Translations under genes and position numbers: made by a program
Assembly (NCBI RefSeq): GCF_964340395.1
Contig: NC_135568.1
Coordinates: 17,919,776 to 17,983,775 of the forward strand
Length of the DNA: 64,000 bases
Direction: 5' to 3'
From: Glandiceps talaboti
Taxonomy: Eukaryota; Hemichordata; Enteropneusta; Spengelidae
Notes under the pieces: generated by a model
Seen by the model: the letters and a program-made list of their open reading frames with translations, nothing else
Told to the model about the DNA's origin: nothing
Database searches by the model: none
Part shown: piece after piece, positions 1-11,220 of the stretch
Numbering within the stretch: the stretch's first letter is position 1
Layout of the letters: each line of letters starts with the position of its first letter

Positions 1-149
1 ACAATCATCTCCATTAGAAGTCCCAAATTGATTTATGGTTGAGATCAATTGTTCAATGTAGGGTAAAAACAAAATTCTTTTAGTGTTGGGTGGGGTGAGA
101 GGAGGTCTCTTAATATGAAATCTGTTTTGTACCCCAATACAAACAATTC

Positions 150-475
150 CAACCAGATTTAAACTGAATGCCTCCCGTAAGGGAATCGCTAATTATGCAA
201 ATAACTCATTAAACTAAAAAAAACTATGGTAATAGGCTTTGTTTTTTAGACAAGCGTGCTTTCTTAGGTTAATGTATGTAAGAGTGTATGATACTGCTTA
301 ATGCAGTCTTAAGAAAAACCGAAAATCATTAATTATCCAAATTATTCATTAACACTGTAAGGTACATCAACTAATCTTATAGGATATATACAATTTGTTA
401 TGGTTAATGTATGTACTGAATTATATTGAAATTGAAGCATGCAGTCGTAAGATATAGCCTAATTACCAAGAGGGG
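150..475 (-). repeat. Copy of microsatellite-bearing dispersed element, 3' part
   Basis: The minus strand carries the family's 3' end (GGAGGCATTCAGTTTAAATC, positions about 150-175). The DNA to its right (about 196-475) holds two to three degraded ~145-bp units with the landmarks 'attatgcaaattattcatta', 'aggtacatcaac' and 'gatatagcctaattacc'. The same units occur five times at 27.07-27.85 kb. The 5' end with its microsatellite is not present here; the copy stops at a poly-G tract (about 472-486). Confidence 0.6.
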
Positions 476-486
476 GGGGGGGGGGT

Positions 487-1890
487 CATTGTGTTTTTTT
501 TATTTGTAAGGGTTGGGTTGGATTGTTTTGTGGATGATTTGCAGGGGGTCACTATTTTTAAGTATAACATGAACAAAAAGTCACCGGCCCACCCCTGGCC
601 ATAAAAAGTGATCGCTCCCTTAGGTAGAGAAAATGGACAAATTGGGCAGAAACAATAGCCTGACTGATAGATAGGACCACTTATGACATCAGCATAGGTA
701 ATTGGGTGCTAATCCCATAATTTCCTAGACCATTAATGCACAGAGGTCGGTTCATTGCTAATTTTTGCATAATTTGTTCTCAGGGAAGTGACACAATATT
801 AATGTAGAGTGCTTAAAGCATAGACAGTGGCTAACGTCTGACTTTTCGTGACTCACTGAACATTAACTAAAACAGCGACATCATCAACAAAGCATCGGCT
901 CTGTTGACCTTTAACCCTTGTATACCATGCACGAGCTAAGTATTAACATCAACTCTATATTTTCAAGCATTGTTGGTCAGGTACTGCTGTTCAGATTAAC
1001 ATATCCACAGGAAGTCACAGTAACATAATTATAGATGTGAATATGGGTACAAATTCTGTATGAAAAACCGGTTTTTTACAGGTGGGAAAATTTTGAGCAG
1101 CAAGGACATCATATTTTCTGAAAACAATCCACTCTCTACAAAGTCTTTAATTGATTTAAACGCAGTTTAAAGTAAAACAGATTATTTAACAAGAACAAGA
1201 ATTTCAAATTGAAAATGAAGATAGCATATTGTAGAAGTCTAGAAGTACGTTCAATTTGTAAAATCAATCTACCTGAGAGATAGCGTTAGCTTAATTTGAC
1301 TCTCTGTCACTGGCACTATCGGTATTAGCTGACAGACAATGTGTTTTTGTTAGAGAATCGAACTAAGTCTAAGTCGGCTCTGTAGTTATTTTAGCAATGA
1401 TTAAATAAATACACAATACATACACTGTATGGCAATTTAATCTGATTTAAAGTTTGTGAGTTTGATTGATTTAATTCCTTCATGGCATACTGCCTTTGTC
1501 ATTCTCGTTATACATACTAGTACGTCAATATACAGACACAAGACGTAATCACCAGTACGCAATTGCAAAGAACAGACGACCTTTTAAAGTAAACCAAATA
1601 TTTTCTTCGTCAGGTTGTAATCAGATTATACTTTGGGTATCAACATTGTATTCTTTGCGAGTGAATAGGAAGGAACACTTTGCCGATAGCCAGTCGACGA
1701 TTTGAGTTGTTTGTGTTCATTTACTGCAGAATCACGTTGTTATTGATAACATTGAAACTATATCACGATCTTAAATGTAGTCCAGCAGTTCGCAGTAGCC
1801 ACGTTATTCTAATATTACTCCAGTCCCCCTATACACGCCATGATCATCTCCACCATATCATTAAATGGACTTCTTTAGCATCAGGCCGAC
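487..1890. other. No gene recognised
   Basis: AT-rich sequence with frequent stops in every frame. Short open frames at 1496-1922 show no domain, signal peptide or plausible splice context. No repeat family seen elsewhere in the window was recognised here. Confidence 0.5.
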
Positions 1891-1894
1891 AAAA

Positions 1895-1990
1895 AGACAC
1901 TGATCCCCCCCCCCATCTGTAAAAACAAAAACAGGCTGACCACCCCATCGCTTACTTCCAAAACACGATGACCCCCCCCCCCCCCATATA
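1895..1990. repeat. C-tract minisatellite (GGGTCA-type on the other strand)
   Basis: Two runs of about 10-14 C, each joined to a 'tgacc' or 'tgatccc' word and separated by about 70 bp with 'aaaacaaaaacaggctgacc'. This is the same G/C-tract plus GGTCA word seen at 3.3, 35.0, 39.5, 46.95, 47.75 and 63.6 kb. Confidence 0.5.
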
Positions 1991-2129
1991 CCATATACAC
2001 ATAACAAGAATTGTTTGATCATGACTCAATGTGGACTGCGTGACTGTCTCAAAAATACTTTACGAGATCCTGGGATAACACTATCACGTACAGTAATTAT
2101 TGACGACATCGGGTAAATATGTTCAAAAA

Positions 2130-3330
2130 GGAGTTTAATAGCATCTAGACTGTGAAAGGTAGGGGGAAAGCTTGAGAAGGGAATATGTACACCTCTCATG
2201 GGGGGGGGGGGGTCCTAGGGTCTCCGCTATAAGCTCTATAGTTTTCTTTACTCTTACAGCCCATTTTTAGCATATTCAGACACTTTCAGGCAATAATTTC
2301 CAAGCTTTACAAGACAACACCAAAATGTAAAAAGCAACTTCATAGGGTTGAAATATTTTTAAAATAAAGTTTAACAGCATCTTGACAGCAAGAGGTAGAG
2401 GGAAGAGCTTGAGACTGGGATAAATTATTTTCCCCCTTGTTTGTGTGTGTGTGTGTGTGTGTGGGGGGGGGGGGGTTCTAGGGTCCTCCCCTAAAAGTTC
2501 TGGAGGTTTTGTTTACTCTTGAAGCCCATTTTTAGGCTATTACGACACTTTCAGGCAATAATTTCCAAGCTTTACAAGACAGCCCGATCAAGTACAAGAA
2601 ACTATTATTTATAACATACATATACTTACATAGAGTTGAAATATGTTCTTAATAATTATAGTACAGGCCAGCACATCTAATGATAGTATCATTGGTAAGG
2701 GAGATTTGGAGTTTTAAGGCAATTTGTTGACTATCTTTGCAAACATTTCACATGTTAAAAGACATATCATCTCAAATTAGCATGGAGTGGCCTCTGGGGA
2801 TGAGGGAGTCCTAGGGGGTCCCCCTAGCAGATCCGGAGGATTTTGACACTATTAAGTATTAAAAGTCACTGGTATGTTAGGTGGTCATACCTAGTGTATA
2901 ATACTTAATAGAAACTAGAATCTGATGAGATGTGGTGATTTGTAGTGTCCATAACGTGTAGTGTCCAAAATAGAAAGTGCATCTATTCTTCATACTGAAG
3001 AGTAGAACGATTTAGATTAACTTCTTTTATAAACTGTCTCTGAAGATTACCTTCAAGTTCACTTTTGCCCCAAAGTGCAATATAAATGAAGAATTAATTG
3101 TGAAACAGTCAAGCATTTACATGACATGTTCTGTAATAGTGTGGTACCTAGATTATACATGTATATGTATTGAGTAGAGGCATGGTTGAACTCTTACGTG
3201 AAGTAATATTAAATAAGTAACAGAGACAATAATAAATTATACATGTACCAGTCAGTTCAGACAAGGCCATATGCCATTGTAGAAAAGGATTTTCTTCTTC
3301 CATCACAATCTAAAACACAATGACCTCATA
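2130..3330. repeat. Long diverged duplication, copy 1 (partner near 38.3-39.5 kb)
   Basis: Within this block about 2130-2345 is repeated at about 2365-2590. Both contain 'cagacactttcaggcaata'-like text followed by 'tccaagctttacaagac'. From about 2780 on, words such as 'ctagcagat', 'ggtggtcatacct', 'gatgagatgtggtgatttg' and 'catactgaagagtagaac' recur in the same order at 38.8-39.2 kb. No coding potential was seen. A GT run and poly-G tract sit at about 2443-2476. Confidence 0.65.
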
Positions 3331-3430
3331 TCCACAATTTTCAAAACAGCTTGACCCCTCCCCCCATCCCCTACTGCAAATTTCAAAAACAGGGTGACCC
3401 CCCTCCCCATCCACCAACCCCCTCCAGGCC
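3300..3430. repeat. C-tract minisatellite
   Basis: Three to four copies of a ~35-bp motif made of a C-rich run, 'aaaacag' and 'tgacccc'. It belongs to the same dispersed minisatellite type as 1895-1990. Confidence 0.5.
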
Positions 3431-3434
3431 GAAG

Positions 3435-4280
3435 AAACTGACCGTCTCTTATTGGAAGTTGAGTTAGTAGTCAACTGAATGAAGTAACCAATTACAACCA
3501 CCTGTCAGTGTGTGATTACTGCTGACATGCGTTTCCCGCCTTTTCCCCAGCAGGATATTTATAGCTAGATTTTCGGTAAAATATGTCTGTTTGACTATAA
3601 CGTGGAAAGAGAGATAGTAGAAAACGAAAACAACCACACGTATAGTAACTAGACTCGGTACAAGAACAATATTCAGTGTATTCAAAAGGTCATTGAGAGA
3701 AAATATACGAGCAAAATGTGTGAATTTAAAACATGACCATTAATTCAGGTATGCTACATAATGCATGATATGATTCTGCCATTCGTCACTTTGATCTGTA
3801 ATGCGACGTAGAATATTCAATTTCCGATATTAGAAAATTATCAAAATTGGAAAGTGGTCTTTAATAGCTAATTTTAATACCTGGTTGATTACTTGATTTA
3901 CATGTTTAATCTGTGTACTTCGAAGTATTGCAGTTCTCCCTAACCACGCCAAGGCAGTTAACTAGTATATATTTGATATACCTTATTGCTAGAAGTTATT
4001 CTTCGCGCTCTTTTGTGAGGGGATATTCTTGCACCTAATTGTGACGATGCAATATGATAAGTATCACGAATACTCATCAGCTCTGCTTTCCAAATATAGA
4101 ATGGCATTGAATGCCTTAAGTATATCTATGCATTCGATTTACATTATAAATTTAGGAATAAACTGATACACTCGTCATTGTAATGACCTATCACTCACTT
4201 ATTACATTATTCTAATTGCAACGGAGTAGATTGTGCACTGGGTAGTACAAGGTAATGTAATAATATGTCTGTGGATTACT
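3435..4280. other. No gene recognised
   Basis: AT-rich sequence, stops in all frames. The open frames here are short and featureless. Confidence 0.5.
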
Positions 4281-4283
<3 letters not shown>

Positions 4284-4344
<61 letters not shown>

Positions 4345-4363
4345 TGTGTGTGTGTGTGTGTGT
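4284..4363. repeat. (GA)n(GT)n compound microsatellite
   Basis: About 30 perfect GA units pass directly into about 10 TG units. Arg-Glu or Ser-Leu open frames across it are artefacts of the repeat. Confidence 0.95.
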
Positions 4364-4865
4364 CATCAGAACCTGAAATACAAAAAATGGAGACAGATCT
4401 CGAGAGAGATAGACAAACAGACTTTCAGAGTGAGAGTCAAAGAGAGATAGGGATGAAGGGAAGAAGGAGCTCAAGTGTGTGTTTTGTATACCCCCTAGTC
4501 TAGGGATGTGTGTTAAAATATCGGCTAGTGAAAAGTGTGAATGAAATAGTCGTTTCACCTACAGAGGATATTATTTCACCTCGAAAGAACATTCAAATGT
4601 CGAAATCACCAATCGGAAGTAATTTTCACTTGTTATGATATGAGTGATAGAAAGAAGAATCCAACAATAATTCCACAGCCTTTAGCGTTGAATGTATATT
4701 TCCTTGCATTTTATGAAGCAATGATGTTGGAGGATATTCTGGTTGAAATCATGTACTTTAATCAAACAACGCTGACCTATGACCTCCGAGTTTTGATAAC
4801 GCTGTGGTGCGTTGAGTAAGAACAATGACATCAGTACTGTGATAAAGCCTGTGTTTTTAGGAAGG

Positions 4866-4928
4866 AGGGGTGTACGTGTGGTGGGGGTCGCGGTAAGGAG
4901 GGTGTACGTGTGGTGGGGGTCGGGGTAA
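4866..4928. repeat. G-rich tandem duplication
   Basis: 'ggtgtacgtgtggtgggggt' occurs twice about 36 bp apart, followed by 'cgcggtaag' and 'cggggtaag'. Confidence 0.8.
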
Positions 4929-4929
4929 G

Positions 4930-5334
4930 TGTCTCATTAAACATTCCAAAATGTCATTCTATGTTTTGTTATTATCAGTTGGCATGAAGTTGAAGTAGAC
5001 AGACGAACTAGATTTACAGATGAAAGTACAATTTTGTTACCTGCTTCACTAACACAACCAACAAAATTGTGTTACTCTGTCCATCGTCATGTAACAGGTT
5101 TATTACGTTTAACAGTGTGACAGCACCAGTGATTTCTCTACTCACAGTTAATATACTAGGACTTGACCAAAACATCAACAGAGTTGCAGCACTGCCAAGT
5201 GTAGGTAAATAATATAAAACGAGGAAAGTGATCGCCGAGTTGTATATTCTACTAATACCACAGATCATTTTGTAGTGATGATATTTAAATATATAATTGC
5301 ACCCCCATCTTTTATTTTCACTGTGATGTCACAT

Positions 5335-5372
<38 letters not shown>

Positions 5373-5790
5373 TCACTCTTAAACAAGGTCACATTTATCG
5401 GTTGTCAGGCATACGTCACCATCACTTTTTATAGGCAGAACGTAATCCTGGTATTCAAGCAGAACATATATCCATATACATAAGTCGATAATGTAATTAG
5501 TAGGTGTATACTACATGTAGAATGTCGATAGAAACACTTAACAAGCCATCAGCTGGGCTAACAACAGAAAACGACATAAAAATGTTAATGTTATACAGTA
5601 TAATTTAAACAAACATTTAATTAAGGATTTTCACGGATTAAACAGCAACGACATGAATTTAGCTGGCGTAATTTACGACGTTCAAGGGCTGAATTATCAA
5701 ATTATGAAGGATCAACAGTGCGCCCTCACTCCATCATACTACCTTTAACGTTGACGTCATACCGTTCAGTTTCCATGAAACGGTTAGCGT
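4930..5790. other. No gene recognised; (AC)n at 5338-5367
   Basis: AT-rich DNA upstream of the first PAN exon with a short (AC)n run. No exon-like open frame with a splice site was convincing. Confidence 0.45.
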
Positions 5791-5797
5791 AACATGT

Positions 5798-5830
5798 TAT
5801 AAATGATTCTGACGTGAGTGAAGAGTGACA
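5798..5830 (+). promoter_or_regulatory. Possible TATA-type core promoter of the PAN gene
   Basis: TATAAAT at 5798-5804 is followed by TGACGTGA, a CRE-like word, about 8 bp later. This lies about 365 bp upstream of the ATG at 6167 on the same strand. This is only a motif match in AT-rich DNA, so the call is weak. Confidence 0.15.
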
Positions 5831-6166
5831 ACATTTTCATCGTTACTCAGAGACTTCGGAAAAACTACTTCCAAACCAGAATTAGACAGAAAGTCCTTCA
5901 GACGTTTTATTGGACTCAAGGCTCGTACATTCATCGTGATTTTCAAGTCTCAGAAGATTACAACAAGATTACAAGATTAGTTTGAGACAACTTAATGACA
6001 GATATACGTTGTCGTTGGCACAGATAATACTTAGCTTAAACTTTCCCAAGTCTTGTCTGTACACGCTACTGATTGGATATTGTAAAGACAGTACACATAT
6101 GCACGAGTCTTCTTCATTTGAATTCACAGAGTAACTGCGACTCCTTCTGTAGACGAACCTCTCACG

Positions 6167-6544
6167 ATGTTCCCATCTTTCCGTTGGACGTACAACGTTG
6201 CTGTTAAGAGGCACTTGAGGTTTATCCTTGTTATCATTATCTTTGAAACAAATCACGGTCTTACGACGTTTGCTGACTTGACGAAATGCGGATACTCGTT
6301 TGAGACAGTCAACTCTTTGACGGACTTCACCCTTATCGACCATGCCATCAGATCGCAAAATGTATTCAGTGTCGCCGACTGTTTGGAACTCTGCCACCAA
6401 GAATATGGGACGTGCCAATCTGTGAATTTCCATCGAAGTACAAATCTCTGTGAGCTTAATGCTGCTACTTGGCAGGATTATCCACTGGACATTATGCTGT
6501 CCCGTCGATCGAAGTATCTTGAGGTGAAAACCGCGAACCAACAG
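6167..6544 (+). CDS. First exon of a secreted PAN/apple-domain protein
   Basis: The ATG opens a 126-codon frame. Residues about 17-32 form a hydrophobic signal-peptide core (HLRFILVIIIFET) followed by a polar segment. From about residue 40 comes a PAN/apple-like domain with the spacing CLELCHQEYGTCQSVNF then NLCELN and a final YLEV strand, close to CVAEC...GCQSFNYY...NVCELNNGT of the PAN gene at 45.7 kb. PAN domains are extracellular modules that bind proteins or sugars. The exon most likely ends at CAACAG|gtggga (6544, phase 0), the same boundary phase as the 45.7-kb gene. An earlier donor at TTGAG|gtgaaa is possible. I found no downstream exons, so the gene is partial, or its other exons lie in repeat-rich DNA I could not resolve. 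Confidence 0.75.
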
Positions 6545-6599
6545 GTGGGATACTATAAGAAATTATCTGGTCTGAATGTACTATTTTAATGGTGTAATG

Positions 6600-7875
6600 A
6601 CAAACAAATCCCATTTACAAAGAAAGTGTTCCATTTTAATGCATTTTTTTCACCTTAGTTCTTACATATACTGTGGCCAGTTATGATCTTCCGTGTTTTT
6701 TTTCACACTTCGACTTGAACTTAAATTAAATACATGTTGATAACATTGAATGTCAACAGGTTTATAGGAATCGCCACCTTTAATATCATATACATAATGA
6801 CATATTTATCTTGGTTTGTGATTCCATACACCTACCGTTACGTTGTGGGGATGATACCAAATACTCTTCCGTGTTAAGATTTTTTTTAGAAGTCTTCATT
6901 TGCTAGCTATTTGGTGTCATCGAAGTGACAAATATACCGATGTCGTTGTGATACAAAATACTTGTAGAGATGCGTTAGAAATTACACAACACTTCAAGTT
7001 GTGTTCTTTGTCAAGATGAAGCAAACTCTTCGGTGATCGATCCTTGTTTTCTTGATTGACACTATACGCCGTGTTAAAACATCAATTCAGTAGCTAGTAG
7101 TACATATGCAATGTTTTGGAAAACTGTTTTTGACACACAAATCTTACCATTGACATAAATGTATTGTGACATTGATGGATCCATTTTAGAAGTATGAATT
7201 GAGTAATGGTGTGAAATAATAATCACACTTGTCAATACGTTCATTTGGTCTTTTCATTTTTAAAATTATTTTCCTATTGCAGAGCCGTCAAGGGTGTAAT
7301 TGGTGTACAAAACGGTAGAAATAAGGACCCACTAGTTTAGTCAATATTTTATCAAGAACCATTATATAGTTGCAGGTCATACAGAAATTGCAGACCGGGT
7401 AGTGCCTCTCGTGTTGTTAAAGGGTATCATGTTGAGTTAATGCGGTGTGTGTGTGTGTGTGTGGGGGGGGGGGGGTTAATTAATACTGTAGAGTAAGATA
7501 CACCTGTTTATTCTACATACTGAAGGATATAACGAACATATGGAAGCACATGAGTAGACATTAATAGTACATGTAACACGAACTTTACGTATACAAACAT
7601 TGATTTTTACTTCAACAACAACAGTTTTAAGAATTCAAATATAGAAATGAACCAATGGAAAGATGAAATTTAAGAAACAAAGTGATTTAATGCATGAATA
7701 TGTATTTTATCGAATATTGCAATGCATAGACATAGCTACAGCAGGTGTCCAACGTTTTGTATAACGTATAAGCTTGTCAATTCTTACAATTTTACTACCA
7801 CATTTCAGTCAATTCTTTGAAATAATCTCTAGTACTCTATTGTGGAACACGTAAATAAATACATTATGACTTTAA
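6600..7875. other. Intron or intergenic DNA, no exon recognised
   Basis: AT-rich sequence with stops in all frames; a GT run with poly-G lies at 7444-7475. If the PAN gene at 6167 is spliced as inferred, this is intron. Confidence 0.45.
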
Positions 7876-8006
7876 TCGTAATTGTACCTCGTACAAATAC
7901 TGGAGGGGCACGATGTTGAAAGATGTTATGACCTTTGTGGTAATAGTTGGTATTTCCAGTCTTTCTCATCAGTACTTATATTATTTGTGTATGTATCGCT
8001 CTCCTC

Positions 8007-8066
8007 TGCCCGCCCGCCCGCCCGTCCGTCCGTCCGTCTGTCTGTCTGTCCGTCCGTCCGCCCGCA

Positions 8067-8099
<33 letters not shown>

Positions 8100-8100
8100 T
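8007..8100. repeat. Compound tetranucleotide microsatellite (CGCC/CGTC/TGTC)
   Basis: Runs of CGCC, CGTC, TGTC, CGTC, then TGTC again. Adjacent blocks differ by one base of the unit. Confidence 0.95.
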
Positions 8101-8939
8101 TATGTTTGTTGATACACGACTATATATTATCTTCAGAACTCGTGATATAGAAATTGACTGACACTAAATTCCTAACATTAAACTCGTACCTTTGCAAGCG
8201 GATTATTGTTACTTTTATTTATCATTTCTAATATAAAGAGCATTTGAGAGCAGACCACATTACAGACACAGGGTCACTAATAAGAGAACATAAAAAACAC
8301 TTGTGTAATTCGTAAGTTGAACTTAACACTCTTATGAACAATAAGTACAACGGATTTCGATTTAGTAACACAATCACACAAGATAGCAACATCTTTTCTA
8401 GTTGTTTGAATCGCGTTCACGTAAATATTGGATCAGCTGTTAAAATCAAACTGTACAACTAGAATTTCATGATGATAAATAAATAAATAAACACAATGTA
8501 TACAATTTGTCTACTGCATTGCGCACGGTTTCATACACATCGATTATTCTTTCTATAGCTTTTATACATCAAATCACACTCATGTAATTCTACGCTTGAA
8601 ATTTATTAACACGAAATACTTTTGAAAGGTGAAATCTGAAAAGTCAATTTTGTCAGCATACTGAGAATGGCGACTATTAGTGCATTCATGGCTGTACTGG
8701 TGTAAATTGAATTAACTTCATTATTATGTATAAAATGAGTTTACTTCCCGTTATGTTCAGTCTAGGGGGGAAATCACGATATTAATAGCATATGTACGAA
8801 CACTAAAATACATGTAATTAATTTGGTAAGGAGCAATAATAAAGTTGATTCGTATCTAAAAGACTTTTTAGTGGTCCATGCTGATTTAGCGGTTTTGAAA
8901 AGCAATATCGTAATAAAGTATCGCCCAGGATTGATATCG

Positions 8940-9380
8940 CATTTGAAACTTTTCAATCGATCATCAATACAGAAACTAGTAACTTAACAACAGCATCTGT
9001 TGTGGGCAAGCACAAGAAAAGTCATGTTGATATCCTGATCGAAAACAACCCTACACATTATCAAATAAAAAATCCAAGTACTACCAACGAACCATATGTT
9101 ACCTTACAACCAGCAAACGACGACGTCGCTATTGCAGTGAACACCACGGCTACAACTCTACCGTTGGAAAAAAATTTCGGCACCACCAATATACCAGCAG
9201 CCCGGTGTTTTTCAGCCTCTTATGTATCCATACTATCCATACCAGTACCTGTGGTATACAAATATTGCCCAGTGGTACCAGACACCTGCTACTCGTTCAC
9301 AAACCCAAGCTGTAAGTTGCAATACAGACTGTTCCCCGTTACCGTCCACCCGGAAACAGCCTCCACCACCGCCGTTACCA
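8940..9380 (+). other. Unrecognised open region, possibly a decayed coding fragment
   Basis: One frame is open from about 9002 to 9451, rich in Thr, Asn and Pro, but has no ATG start. A second frame (about 9150-9390) reads cleanly as Tyr/Gln/Pro-rich text (QPLMYPYYPYQYLWY, then QPPPPPLP) and ends in a stop just inside the neighbouring foldback element. Base composition is less AT-rich than its surroundings. Such overlap fits a frameshifted fragment, for example of a retroelement gag-like gene or a lost host exon. I do not recognise a family. Confidence 0.2.
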
Positions 9381-9387
9381 ATTTGAT

Positions 9388-9609
9388 TAAAATCCGATAT
9401 AGATGTCGGCTAATCGTTCGTATTTTATCTTCGTTATTTTGCCTGAATTGACCTTGGTACATGTTTAAATTTTTTAGCCTGATCGCTTAGAGGAGACGAT
9501 CAGGCTAAAAAATGTAAACATGTACCAAGAAGGTTAATTCAGGCAAAATAACGGTAAAATAGCAATGAACGATTTGCCGACATCTACATCGGATTTTAAT
9601 CAGATTGCT
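9388..9609. mobile_element. Foldback (MITE-like) element 1
   Basis: Two arms of about 105 bp are near-perfect reverse complements around a tiny loop at about 9490-9495. The outer ends read CAATTTGATTAAAATCCGAT and, on the right, the reverse complement ATCGGATTTTAATCAGATTG. The inner arms meet at 'agcctgatcg' / 'cgatcaggct'. There is no coding capacity. The same outer ends bound the unrelated-looking foldback at 21.44 kb, so both probably used the same transposase in trans. Confidence 0.85.
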
Positions 9610-9619
9610 TCTCCAGAAC

Positions 9620-10080
9620 GATACAATGAAGGACATAAACATTGATTGCTAATCAGACAATAAACACTTTCAATTTCTGTTGTTAGCATGTTCCGTTCAA
9701 TCCCTCATTTGTCAATACTTGAAGAGACTGTGCTGAGGTTCAGGCGCCATTGTTTCGTGTTAACTGTGTTTTGCAAACATATTTGACTTTCGACTACCAT
9801 GTCTAAAGTTTTAGGGGTTGTTGTTAATAAAAATTTAATACTATTGTAACAAATCTGAGTGTGTGATTCCTATAATAAGCGTAGTCTAAATTATGCTTGG
9901 ACTAATAATTTTTATTCGCAGCCATGTCCACCCAACAATCAACCACATTGCAAATTGTTTAAATAAAATTCAAGTCTAGTTTAATTAATAGAATGACACG
10001 AGTGTTCTAATTTCTATAAAAGCCGTATTCAATGTTCATGATGAAACCGTGTGCAATGCAGTAGACAAGTTGTATACATT
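9620..10080. other. No gene recognised
   Basis: AT-rich spacer between the foldback and a compound microsatellite; nothing recognised. Confidence 0.5.
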
Positions 10081-10083
10081 GTA

Positions 10084-10227
<144 letters not shown>

Positions 10228-10394
10228 TTCTAGGTGTGCACTTTGATTTTTACCGCTGATCCAATGTTGACGTTAACGCGGTTCAAACAACAAGAAAAGA
10301 TGTTGTTGTTATCTTGGGTGGTTGTGTTAATAAATCGAAATCCGCAACTAGACTTCCTTTAGGAAATTTTTTATATCTTACAATAAAATATAAA

Positions 10395-10570
10395 TAAACT
10401 TTTGCACCACCTTAGCTGTTGTTACAATATACCGGCACATAAATGAACATATTGTACCACGGTTCCTACGATTACAATATACAAAAACGTTTTGTACCAC
10501 CATTACTATGGTTACAAAATACATATACCTGTGTACCGACGTTACTATGGTTACAATATACACGCGTGTT
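10395..10570. repeat. Minisatellite, about 4 diverged units of ~40-55 bp
   Basis: Recurring words 'gtaccaccattactatgg' and 'ttacaatata', with the last three copies closest to each other. Confidence 0.65.
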
Positions 10571-10579
10571 TAATACAGT

Positions 10580-11215
10580 TAAAATGTTTTCACCTTTGCT
10601 ATTTGTAATGGATGATGGTTATTCGATTCCCACCATATTCGACCTTTCGTTTTGCCAAATATATTTGGTTTTATAATGTTATGATATTACTAAAAGGACT
10701 TGTGACCCGACTATATGCTTAACCATTGACACTATTCTTGGAACTAAATTCAATATATACATCTGTCAATGTTCTCAAGTTCTTAGAAGTGAATTCGTAT
10801 GCGATGCAGCTGTGTAAGATTCTAAACGTGTGAATGCAATGAAACCATTTTTGTGTGGATTTTATTTCAAGCTTTTTAAAAGCTTTCTTATAGTCGCCGA
10901 AACTAACGAATAAATTAGGTAAATTTAATGGGGCCTTGCTTGAAATATTCGACTTTAGTTATGAAGAATTCCTTCCATACCCATCAACAGCTGAAACCGT
11001 CGACGAAGTAAGCATAACATCACTATTACAAAGTAAGCAGCGAGTATTTGTAATATCTGATGCTTCCCGCGTTGTTGTCGTCGTCGTCCATTGTCCCCTT
11101 GCACTCATCAAGTTCAAATGAAATATACCCGCTGAAAGACTGGTTACTTTCCCCTCCCATCGATCAATACAAAAAGTCACCTCCTCTGAAAATCGTGTCC
11201 GAACAACATCGTCCA
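10580..11215. other. No gene recognised
   Basis: AT-rich sequence with two overlapping short open frames near 10936-11219 on opposite strands, neither with a domain or splice support. Confidence 0.45.
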
Positions 11216-11220
11216 ACAAC

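Noticed and set aside
5969-6541. 190-codon minus-strand frame
   Set aside because: It lies antisense to the PAN exon, has no recognisable domain, and the plus strand shows signal peptide, cysteine pattern and donor.
7882-8112. Possible exon with CYDLCGNSWYF pattern
   Set aside because: It resembles part of a PAN or WSC module, but it is only about 20 residues, lacks a clear acceptor and runs straight into a microsatellite.
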